Shown here: in pieces, positions 51,386 through 61,420 of the stretch
Layout: every line of letters begins with the position of its first letter
Position numbering within the stretch: the first letter of the stretch is position 1
Source: Anas platyrhynchos
Taxonomy: Eukaryota > Chordata > Aves > Anseriformes > Anatidae
Direction: 5' to 3'
Length of the DNA stretch: 64,000 bases
NCBI RefSeq assembly: GCF_047663525.1
Contig: NC_092590.1
Coordinates: forward strand, 18,040,001-18,104,000
The notes under the pieces: generated by a model
The model's input: only the letters and a program-made list of their open reading frames with translations
What the model was told of the DNA's origin: nothing
The model's database searches: none
Made by a program: the position numbers and the translations under genes

Positions 51386-54300
51386 GGAACAAGAGAGCAG
51401 CTGGCAGGTGATTAGTTGCTGGCCAGAGTCGTCATCTCCCACAAGACAAAATTACCCCTCACAAAAAAAAGGAAGTGGTGATCAGGCAGGTCAATTTAGA
51501 AAATAATTTTAGCACAACTAATGGCACCAAAAAGAAAAACTACAGTGAATCAAAAGTTTGTTATAGTAGGTAAGGATTGCAAGAGCTGACAGAGAACAAA
51601 AAGAACATGTATTTCTTCTATTTCATCAGAATCCAGCTAGATGAAAAGTTTCTAAACTACTGGGAAAAGGATAAAGCAAATAAAGTGAGTGCAGTAACAC
51701 TACAGCTTTTCTGTTCCTAATCTCAGAAAGCAGTTGCAAAGATTCTCATGCTTTTGTTAATTGTTTTCAGGAAAATGAAGAAAGGATTTCTGAAGAAAGG
51801 AGCCAGAACTGGAAGCACCACACAAAAAAAAATTCATGTTCATGTGGGACCTGTGGTCCATGTCTGCGGGTCCAAGACCCGCAAATGCATCCTAAAAAAA
51901 GGCTCCATTTGTCTGCTTGTTTCTGACAGGATCTGTGACCCAACGGTGCTGACAAATTTAAAGAAAAACCCTGCAGATTACATTAGGACTATGTATTATG
52001 AGTCATCTGAATAATTGCACATCAAGCTGTGCCTGGAAAAAAAACAACTCAGCATGGAAGAATTTCTACACCTGGGTCAGGTAAGGTGAACTGGCTTTGC
52101 TGACTTGCTTTGCAGCAGAGCTTTTCAGTGCCTCGCAGAGAGCCAGATGGCAGAGGAAGAGCAGAAAGGAGAGAGAGGACAAATGACAGTTCACAATGCA
52201 ACTGCAGTGAGCTGCAGAAGCAGCTTAAGTCTAAAAACCAAGGCTGAGAGGAAAGGACAAGCAATTCATCAAATGCATCCATAGGGACCTGTATGAAGGT
52301 GTTTAATGAGTAAATGCTCCCAGAAAGCTACAGAGACAAGTTCTTAAACTTCCCTGGAGTGAATCCTCCATTGCCTCCATCTCCAGCCTCTTCTATTCTG
52401 TTTCACTGTGGGCTTCCACAATACCTCCTTTCCAAGACAAGCCCAAGGAGTTACAGAGAGACATCTGGTGCTCCTATTTGCTGCTCAAACAGGAGAGACC
52501 TTTCTTGAACCCAATTCACGGACATTTTCCCCAAGATGAACAATTTCTTAGTTTCACCTCTGTCAATGCTATACTGAAACCTTCTACACAAAATCAAAGC
52601 TTCAAACACAGTCTTGTCAATACTGCAATCCTGATCACTAATTCATAGCCTAATGCTTTCCTTCCACCATTCTACCACTTCATTTACTGTAGACAAATTA
52701 CTCCCTGGTAATTTTTGCCTAACCGTAAATGTTAAAGAAAATAGACTAAGCACTAAAATATGAACCCCATACATTCTAAAACCTGAAGGTGATGAAATGT
52801 CCACCCTCACGGTATCTAAGCACTTAAAATAATTGTCCAACACATTCTTTCAAGCTTTAGTTGCAGATATTCTGTAACTTCTGTAAACAAACTAGGAATA
52901 CGTGAACTGTTGCTGATCACACCTGTGGTGGGGGAGTAATCAGATGACCCATCAACATCCTCTCAGCCCTGCTTTATATAGCTCTACTGTTCATCTAGGC
53001 AACGCCACAGCTTTGCTACTGACTCAAGATTCTGAGTATCTGATGAAGGTGACACTGGTAAGTGCTTGATAAGCAAACTTGCTCAGGAAAAAATAAACAA
53101 AACAAAACAATCGAAATAGGACATATTGAACAAATTTAAACTCCAGTGCAATGAAGCACCAGTATTTCATTGGTCCTCCAAACAGAAAAGCATTGTGGTT
53201 TAAAAATAGGGTGTGATACCAGATAACTGCAGTGATTCACCTGGAAGCCAAGGAGAGTACAAAAGCAAGAGACAAGTTAAAACCTGCACTGAAATCAGAA
53301 CACAGCGTCACAGCCTCAACAGCTCTTCTGGTGCTGGAATGAAAGGTTAAGAAGAGGGCAACCTGGCCTTCATGGGAACAGATCACGGGAGAAGCTATGT
53401 CCATCACAGAAGCAAAACCCACCACAAATACAAATGGCCATCACCAGTTCACCTACCGATGATGCACACCGTAGCCATTTGCAAACAAATACAGTAAGCC
53501 TGTGTAAATTATCAGGGCTTTAGTAATGTGAATGGACACTTGAATTCACAGCAATCTGACCACAGAGACTGCAAAGGCACAAGGGAACAACACTGGGACC
53601 AAAGGAATTTCCTGCCGTGGTAGGACACAGATATGACCCAACTTTGCCTGTTGTCTACATGCTGATAGGCACAGAATGAGACGGTAAATGTTTATGGAAC
53701 TGCTCACGTCTGTTAACTCTTCCAATTATGCCCCTTTTTCAGGAACTACATAGAGCTTTGTTTCCATTCTGCAGGGGATCACGTTTTGGTGGTCAAGAAA
53801 TGGATGCATTATAACCTCTAACTAGAACTGTTTAGTATGCTGGTATTTTTGGTTTTACAATTCCCAGATTAATTGCATTTTTTTTTCAGCTGCTTCATGC
53901 CCTTTGATTCCTCTCAGATACTCTCCCTACCAGTCAAGACCTCTGAGCAGCTGCTACTTTGAACCTGCTTTCTTAAGAGAAAGAGCATTGATACAGTCAG
54001 TGTCTGCCAATAAAGCCAGCAAGCTCTGAAGTTTTAAGAATTTAAATTTAAATGGGGGGGGGGAGGAGGAGGCAGAGAGGAAAAAAGGCTACCACCACCC
54101 CTACTGAGACAGACCTTTATGCTCACACCTTGTTAGAAACCAGAAGTTCCCTACAAAACGGAGAGAAAAATGGGTTTCACTTTGGTTAGGTTTGCCAGAG
54201 AACTACTTATTAACAGGAAAAAAAAAAAAAAAAGAAAAAAAAACATGAAAAAACCTACACACAAGCTTCCTTCATTCTCTAAGTAGGACTTTTCAGCAAC

Positions 54301-56986
54301 ATTATCCCGATGATTATATTCAATCCTAAATCACACTTTCAACCCCAAACAACTCCTCACAGCCAGAAACTAAGCGGGAGATGCTCAGAACCAGCAGCAC
54401 GCAGAAGCCCTTGCTGTTCTTAGCTCCAACAGCAGGAGCTGAGCCTTCTGGAAAAGGTGACCTTTCCAATCTGGCACCTAAGCAGCACACAGCGCTGCCT
54501 CTCTTGTAATTCTAGTCTGAAAGCCTGTGCTGCCAGAAAGGAAAACTCTGCACTTTGTCCTCAGACACGACAAAAGGGGGGAAAAATACACTGGCAGAAG
54601 ACAGCAAAACTTGACATGACTTCTCTCCATCATGTGTTACTGAAAGGTATCTGCCCATCACGTACAGTTTTAAACCGTGCTGCTGCCAATGGGCGTGAAT
54701 ACTTTTTGTGCAGAGAACAGGATGCTATTTTTGTGACCAAAAATTCCACCAGGATGCTATTCATCTATTTTGGGCTAAGTTAAGGCAGGGCCATCTAGCT
54801 AATGATAGGGTCTATCGCAGTACCATGAAGAAAACTGGTCTTGTCGAGCCTGTTCTTTAACCCCGTCTAATTGGGCTAGACAGTTTGTACCACACAAAAT
54901 AATTGTTCACACACTTCCAGCGAGGTGACAACTAAGAAGAGAGCTGTACTTTTCAGCAACTGTAAGCTGTGGCAGACAGAGGGGAGTGAGCAGAGAATAC
55001 CAAATACATTCCTCACCCCGTCAGTGCAGCATAGCATATAAATTGAGCTCCCAGTACAGAGCTCACGGGCAATATAAAGCTAACTGTAACATGATTCAGC
55101 AAGAAGGACAAGGCCATGCTTAATTTCAAGTATCTGATAAGGACTTCATGGCTTCCATAATACGTGATCAGGAGCTATAATAGTTCTGTAAATACCCTGC
55201 TGAACTCAGGCCAAGCAAGGGCAAATGTCATAATCACATCTGAGAACTACATCTGAGGGATGACCTTAAGTGCAGCCTTGCACGCTTCTCCTGTTGCCCA
55301 GGGAAACAGACACAGCACAAGAAGCAAAACCTTACCACTAACAATTATCACCCAGAACAAATCCTGCCATCTCCAGACGTGGTCTAGGCTAGGCCAAGAC
55401 ACATTTCCATGCCACCGATCCACATCGAGTCCCTCATTTCCTTTCCTCTAACCATAATCACTGTGGACCACATCCCTGCAACACAAAGTAATTCGCGTTG
55501 GTCTAGAATCAAAACACGCACCGAACATGACATGCTGCCACCTTCTGATTCAGGAGGGCATTGACCCAGAAAACCCACAAAGCTGCACCAAGCTGCAGGT
55601 GGACTGAGTGCATCTAAGCACTCACTGCTGCGATAAAGGAACCATCATCAGTGTTCATCTCACATTCTGAAAAAGTTACCCAGGAAAGAAAAATAAAACT
55701 TTTTTCTTCCCCCCGATTAGCAATTTGAATCAGGTCAGTGAGGACTCTTGGAAAGCTGGGGGCAGCACAACTGAACACAAGGGATGGAAAAGAGAAGAGA
55801 GGGTTACCCCATGCCAAAACAGAAGAGCACTGATTGGCCTCAGCTCTATCACCTAAACTTACTTTAAGGGATGTGAAAAGGCAAATGATGGAAAAACGGA
55901 GTCCACTCTTTGCCATGGAAGTGCTCAGACAAGGGAAAATGGCAGCGATGACTATGAAATGCAAATTCTTAGTGACACTCCACAAAGCCAAAGCAAACAC
56001 ACTCAGTTTTTGCCTAAGTGACTGTTCAACTCTCCAGCATCTCTCTGTCCCACGAGTGCCTCCCAAAGCATAAAGCGTGTTTAATCAGGAAAAAAAAGTG
56101 CCCCCTCTTTGAAACCCAGTGCAAACAAGTATCTCCCTTACCACTGTCAGCCTGAGAATCACACTATCCAGGGGGGTAGGTGGGAGAAGGAGGAAGAAGA
56201 ACCTTAAGGGGAATAAAACAGCACTGAATGAGGAACACACACACAAATATGAGCAACACTGGGGAAAAGCAGCCCAACTCATATCGTTCAAGAGACAGGA
56301 AAAAACTTCTTGGCTTCTAAGAACTTTAGTTTCCCTTTTTCCCCCTTCCCCCCTCCATCTTCTGTCATTAGCTTACTAATTGAAAACATTTTTGGAGTAA
56401 TACTTTCAGGGAGTTTCCTGTTTATCAGTAATAGCACAGTGAGCCAATAAACTCGGTGGCCTGAAGTACTCGGCCTTGGCATACAGTCAGGCCAGCATAC
56501 AGTAATTACCTCGTAAACAGGAAGCATGCCACTTACTGCCAGTGCACCCAGGCGCAGGAACAAGAGGCACACAGAAACTCTACTTCTATGCTGGCAACTC
56601 CTGCAGCCTACGGAAGGTGCAAATCAGAAATTAAAACAAATGCAAATAATATTTCATGGCTATATATGCCAGCAGGTGTTTGCCAGCACCCTCTGAAGCT
56701 TTCTTGAAAAATCACAACTTTCTTTTTACTGAAAACGTCTTTCATGGGCTGACACAGCCAAAATAGTTTCAAGCATTGCCTAAAAGCCTTTCTAAACTTA
56801 CTCTGCATAACGAGATTAGAGCAAGGTAGGGGAAATTTTTGTTATAACCTACGTCTGACTGCTGCAGAGCTGCAGGCAGATCATAAGGGTTAGCATGCAC
56901 ACAGTCTGAAAGGTACCAGACTTTACACTAATGATATACGTGGTAACGTTATCCAAACGTATGGGTATGTCAGAAAACATACGTAC
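51386..56986. other. No recognised gene; weak exon-like segments
   Basis: Short minus-strand segments with splice-like borders at 53,241-53,333, 53,453-53,499, 55,863-55,951 and 56,510-56,535 can be chained in frame, but each is permissive and I give them no separate call. Confidence 0.45.
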
Positions 56987-57088
56987 CATGATCCAGCTAC
57001 ACGAATGGCTCTCTGCTGACTGGTGTCATATCTGCATGAGTATGCCTTTTGAAAAGAGCAGGAGTCGCAACAAGTCTTGTCCTGCAAC
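56987..57088 (-). other. Candidate internal exon, cysteine-rich, product unknown
   Basis: Acceptor TTTGTATTCCAG and donor ATG|GTACGT flank 33 open codons starting LQDKTCCDSCSFQKAYSCRY. Its entering phase matches the end of the candidate at 58,369-58,421, making an Arg codon across the join. The CC-x-x-C spacing could bind metal, but this is only a pattern. Not recognised. Confidence 0.33.
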
Positions 57089-57779
57089 CTGGAATACAAA
57101 TTCTTAATCAATGGATTTTAATCCAGCTCAGATAAGATAGCCTACTTGAAAAAAATCCCACCCTCCTCTTGCTTCTCTAGTTTCAAGTTATACAGGCTAT
57201 GACAGGCCTGTGAACAAATCATTCTCAAAAAACATACTTCTTCAACAATCAGCAACAATCCCTACTCAATCCCCTGGAAGACAGCAAAAGGCCTGCACAC
57301 AAAAGCGGCCCCAGATCTCATCTCTGACCTAGGACATGGATTATTCTTAGTCACCGTAGCTGCTCCTCAAACGTCGCCTATCTCTGATGAATGTCTTCAG
57401 AGAATGCCCATCAGCAGTCGCTTGCAAAAAGACATGGGCAGACGGATCAACACCGAGAAGGGAGTTTAAAAGGAAAACTCACAGGGTCTTAACCTGGTTC
57501 TGTAGGGCTCTCTGCAGACACCAAGGGAATTCTTCTACATTCCTCTTAGAATAGGTTTGGGCAACGCAAAGCAATTATCTGTTCCTCAGAATAAATGGAT
57601 ATCTACAAATCCCCACCACAGCAAGAACTCTTTTAGTCTTAGAAACCCACCACCAAGCTCAGTACCCCTTTTTTCCTCCCTTTTCTGTTGGGATATGGGA
57701 AGCCGCAGCTACAAGCTGCTTCCGTGCACCACGGAGTCTCTCTTGCCCTATTAATTTTCAAACAAATGCTCATTGATAA

Positions 57780-57860
57780 CAGAACTGCAAGGTGGCTGAG
57801 GTTGGAAGGAATCTCTGGATACAGTTTAGTTTTGTCCTCCTATTCAAATGATTATCATGG
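57780..57860 (-). mobile_element. Possible CR1 tail remnant
   Basis: AACTGCAAGGTGGCTGAGGT and TGGAAGGAATCTCTGGATAC resemble the antisense start of a CR1 3' end (the GGTTGGAAGGGACCTCTGG block), but the match is short. Confidence 0.5.
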
Positions 57861-58368
57861 TGAGAGTTGGCCAAAGCCATTACACCCTCAAGAAATATTT
57901 CAGCAGCTATCCTCCCTTGCAGACTTGTATTTTGCTTCAAAAACACACTACAGAAAAGGTGCTAGACTTATGCCACCAGTATTTGAATTCCACACCACAC
58001 TGAAAGCCTGAAACCCACCAACAGGGCTATGCCTGGATAACAGCACAGCCTTCTCCAAGGCTATCTGGGTACTTCTGCACGATTCAAAGCGAAGGATGCA
58101 AACCACAGCTCCTTCTGACTAAGCACCCTTCCAGTTAACTCACTTCAATGGTACCATCTAGTGGATTACACACAGCCTGACAGTTTTTTTGGTTAGTTAT
58201 CTCTCACAGCTTTCGTAGACAGAAATTAAGCCAAAAACTGCTAACGCGATACCACGTGGTAATTCCTAGTAAAATGAGAGAAAGCAGGTATTGCTCAGGG
58301 ACACAGCACACCAAGTAAATCTGTCGTGTACATTCCAGCTGCTGAAAGGCACTTCACAAGCTGCTTAC

Positions 58369-58421
58369 CTAACTGATGAGACAGATACAAGCGCACACAA
58401 GAACTGCTCTGCATTCTTTGA
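58369..58421 (-). other. Candidate short internal exon, product unknown
   Basis: Acceptor TTGATTCCGTAG and donor TTAG|GTAAGC flank SKNAEQFLCALVSVSSV plus two bases. It joins in frame to 56,987-57,088, and its phase-0 start also fits a possible 31-bp exon at 59,291-59,321 (ISVYFPTITQ). Short exons such as these are easy to find by chance. Confidence 0.28.
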
Positions 58422-59724
58422 CTACGGAATCAAGAAGTGAGTGTCAGCAAAACTACGAGGGTCAAGTCCTGCATATTTCACAAGACGCAATTCCAGAGAA
58501 AGCATGAAGACTCACAGGTGAGTAAGTGTTGAATCAGTTAGAGCACTACAGAAGAAAAAACCTCCATTCAGATCAGGAAGCCACTACAAATCTGAGGAAC
58601 ACATACCTTTCCGTCTCCTGTAGCAGCACAGTCACCTCAGAAATTTCATTCCTTTCACCTAATTCTAGCTTCTATCATCTCACTGAAGAAGTACTGTAGT
58701 TTTTCAGTGAATGTTTTTATCCTCTATTTGGGATTTGCATTGATAGCTCTGAAGCAAGGTGGACAATCCCGACCGATGTCAGAGGACACATTTTGTACTC
58801 TACCCTCCATCACAGAAAAGGAAATGTGTTCTTTCCTGACATTTTAGGTGGACTAAACAACAGGCAGGGGTCTGACCAGACATTTTTACTAACCTGTCCG
58901 CCCTGCAAGAGTACGTAAACACAACAAAGATCCCAAGAGAAACAACTTGGAGCTACATTGCTCTGGCAGTCAAGGCATTGAGAGACTGGCTACACCCATC
59001 AGACTGCACTAGCACAGACCTGCAGCCTGAAATATAAAAACTATCACTCAGTCTACAGCAGGCATCACCACGCAACCCAACCTCCTGAGCACATAAAATT
59101 TGAGCGCATGGTTGAGCTTTTAAAATACTAACGAGCTCTCTGTTAATTGTGAGTTACACACAGCTGTAATAAATAGTATAACAGTATAAAATAATAATAG
59201 TGTAATACAATAGTATAAAATACTGTAGTGCAATCAAGTACCCAGGCTGCCTGAAAAGGTAACAAAAGCAGAGGCACTTACAGTTTTCACCTGGGTTATG
59301 GTAGGGAAGTATACACTAATCCTGAGTTTCTTTAAAAAACAATTTGGCTTGATAAAGCACACTTGTTTTATGGTTAAACACAGGTGTTACAAAACAAGCT
59401 GAATACTGTCAGGTGAAAACCAAAATAATAATTAAAAAAAAGAAACCAAAACATAAAAATATATATATACGCTTGTGAAAAACATATGGGACAGCTGCAG
59501 ACACATCTGATGTAGACCTATAAACCATTCACACACGTGAGGAAAACATGTTGTGCAGCAATTCCTAACCAAGGGGAAAGCCATGACTGTTCTGCCCTTC
59601 TCAGGGACCATGAGGAGAGCTCTGGCGCCTCAGGCCGCCATCACAGCACTATACAAACACCATGCAACAGGGGCTTTCCCTCAGCCTCCCTCATGCTGAG
59701 GGGACAGAAACTTCTTTTTTTTCA

Positions 59725-60390
59725 TTGAATCACAGAATCATTAAGGTTGGAAAACACCTCCAAGGTCACCTGGTCCAACCATCACCCTACCACCAAGTTC
59801 ACCCACTTAAACGATGTCCTTAAGCACCACGTCCAACCTTTCCTTGAACACCCCCAGGGATGGTGACTCCACCACCTCTCTGGGCAACCCGTCCCAGTGC
59901 CTGACTGCTCTTTCTGAGGAGAAATGTCTCCTCATTTCCACCCTGAACCTCCCCTGGGGCAACTTGAGGCCATTCCCTCTAGTCCTATCGCTAGTTACCT
60001 GTGAGAAAAGGCCAACTCACAGGCCTTGTGCTCCAGGCCCTTCACCAGCTTCGTAGCCCTGCTCTGGACATGCTCCAGGGCCTCAGTGTCCTTCTGGGAG
60101 TGAGGGGCCCAAAGCTGAACACAGCACTCGAGGTGCGGCCTCACCAGAGCAGAGCACAGGGGGACGATCACCTCCCTGCTCCTGCTGGCTGCACCATTCC
60201 TGACACAGGCCAGGATGCCGCTGGCCTTCTTGGCTACCTGGGCACGCTGCTGGCTCGTGTTCAGGCGAGCATCCATCAGCACCCCCAGATCCTTCTCCTC
60301 TGCACAGCTTTCCAGCCACTCTGCCCTGAGCCTGTAGTGCTGCATGGGGTTGTTGTGGCCAAAGCATAGGACACAGCACCCAGATCTGTT
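59725..60390 (-). mobile_element. CR1 retrotransposon, 5'-truncated, with the end of its reverse-transcriptase frame
   Basis: Chicken-repeat-1 type LINE. The minus strand carries an open 116-codon frame (60,345-59,995) with the familiar CR1 ORF2 end: [46 protein letters not shown] and [13 protein letters not shown]. After it comes the CR1 3' untranslated region, finishing with GATTCTGTGATTCAAT at about 59,727, a version of the short terminal repeat that replaces a poly-A tail in CR1. The upstream part is missing, the usual 5' truncation. Best preserved mobile element in the window. Confidence 0.93.
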
Positions 60391-60394
60391 GAAA

Positions 60395-60888
60395 CTTTTT
60401 CCCCCTTCCCTTTTTTTTTTTTTTCCCCCTTCCTTCCCTGCTGTTTTTGCCCCTTTTCTCCCCTTCCTTTCCCTTCCCTGCTGTTTTTGCCCCTTTTCTC
60501 CCCTTCCTTTCCCTTCCCTGCTGTTTTTGCCCTTTTTTCCTCTTCCTTTCCCTTCCCTGCTGTTTTTGCCTTTTTTTCCCCTTCCTTTCCCTTCCCTGCT
60601 ATTTGTGCCTTTTTTCCCCTTTCTTTCCCTTCTCTTCTATTTTCCCCTTCCTTTCCCTTTTTCCTCTTCCCTTTTATTTTTCCCTTCCTTTCCCTTTTTC
60701 CTTCCCTTCCCTTTTCTCCCTTCCCTTCTATTATTTCCCTTCCTTTCCATTTTTCCCTTCTTTTCCCCTTTTCCTCTTCCCCTTCCTTTCTCCTTTTCCC
60801 CTTCCCTTCCTTTTTTTCCCCCTTCCTTTCCCTTTTTTCCCTTCCTTTCCCTATTTTTCCCTTTCCCCTTCCCTCTCTGCCCACACAC
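60395..60888. repeat. Polypyrimidine minisatellite (about 40-bp units, then CCCTTCCTTT variants)
   Basis: Nearly 490 bp of C and T on the plus strand, with G only in a recurring CTGCTGTTTTTG. That motif recurs at 60,438, 60,478, 60,518, 60,557 and 60,596 (the last copy is altered), a period of 39-40 bp. To the right it degenerates into CCCTTCCTTTCCCTTTTT-type arrays. The long open frames across it (Phe/Pro/Leu-rich on plus, Lys/Gly/Glu-rich on minus) are artefacts of composition. It lies directly upstream of the YTHDC1 CpG island. Confidence 0.9.
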
Positions 60889-60894
60889 TGCCCA

Positions 60895-61420
60895 TACCCG
60901 CCTCAATCCCTTCACGCACCCCACCGCGCATGCTCAGCCGGGCGCCATTTCCCCCCTCCCTCCCTCCCTCCCCAGCGCGGTGCCGGCGGGGCGGGGCGGG
61001 AGGCGTTGGGCGCAGGAAGAGGGCGCCGCCATCTTAGGCGCTCGGCGCGGCGCGGCGCGGCGGGATGGCGGCGGACAGCCGGGAGGAGAAAGGTACCCCC
61101 GGGGGACGGGCTGCGGGCGAGAGCCGGGCTCCGGGGCGAGCTGGGTGGGACACTCGGTGCCCCCTCGGCGCCCCCCTCAGCGGAGCTGGCCGCCCCCAGC
61201 CGGGCCTGCTCGGTCGCTGGCTCCGGGCCTTCGCCCTGTGAGGCGCCCGTGAGGAGAGCGGAGGGCGCTGGAGGCCCGCTCCGGGGGCGGCTGCTGCGGG
61301 TTTGGGCAGCGCTGTGTGGGGACGGGGCCCTCGGGAGGCGGGGGGGACGCGGTGCCCGGGCAGAGGGCTCGGGGCAAGGTGACTGCAGCAGAGGGCAGCG
61401 AGGTTCGCCGTGCTGCAGGA
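60895..61420 (+). promoter_or_regulatory. YTHDC1: CpG-island promoter of YTHDC1
   Basis: The only strongly CpG-dense, GC-rich stretch in the window. Seen within it: an NRF1-like GCGCATGCTC at 60,926-60,935 (one base off the palindrome), a CCCT run at about 60,950-60,974, GC boxes (GGGCGGGGCGGG) at about 60,988-61,000, and a YY1 motif GCCGCCATCTT at 61,025-61,035. There is no TATA box. Transcription most likely starts about 61,020-61,045, giving a short 5' UTR. CpG islands of this kind often fire in both directions, so an antisense transcript toward lower coordinates is possible. Confidence 0.8.
61065..61092 (+). CDS. YTHDC1: YTHDC1 exon 1, coding part (gene continues past the window)
   Basis: Start of the nuclear YTH-domain protein that binds N6-methyladenosine in RNA and acts in splicing and export. 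The exon encodes MAADSREEK plus one base of the next codon, then donor GTACCC. This peptide is the conserved N-terminus of vertebrate YTHDC1, where the next residue is Asp, fitting the leftover G. The ATG is in good context (G at -3 and +4) and lies within a CpG island. Only nine residues are visible, and the call rests on exact match to the remembered N-terminus plus the adjacent TMPRSS11 gene, its known neighbour in human. Exon 2 and the YTH domain must lie beyond 64,000. Confidence 0.88.

Noticed and set aside
55863..55951. Cys/His-rich reading of a splice-flanked segment, tempting as a zinc-binding exon
   Set aside because: That frame ends in TAA just before the donor; the alternative frame is also open, so neither is reliable.
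60430..60640. Regular 40-bp repeats resembling an array
   Set aside because: Units are contiguous minisatellite copies without unique spacers in a vertebrate genome; not CRISPR.
60276..60924. Minus-strand Lys/Gly/Glu-rich frames of 95-202 codons
   Set aside because: Reverse of the same pyrimidine tract; low-complexity sequence without a domain.
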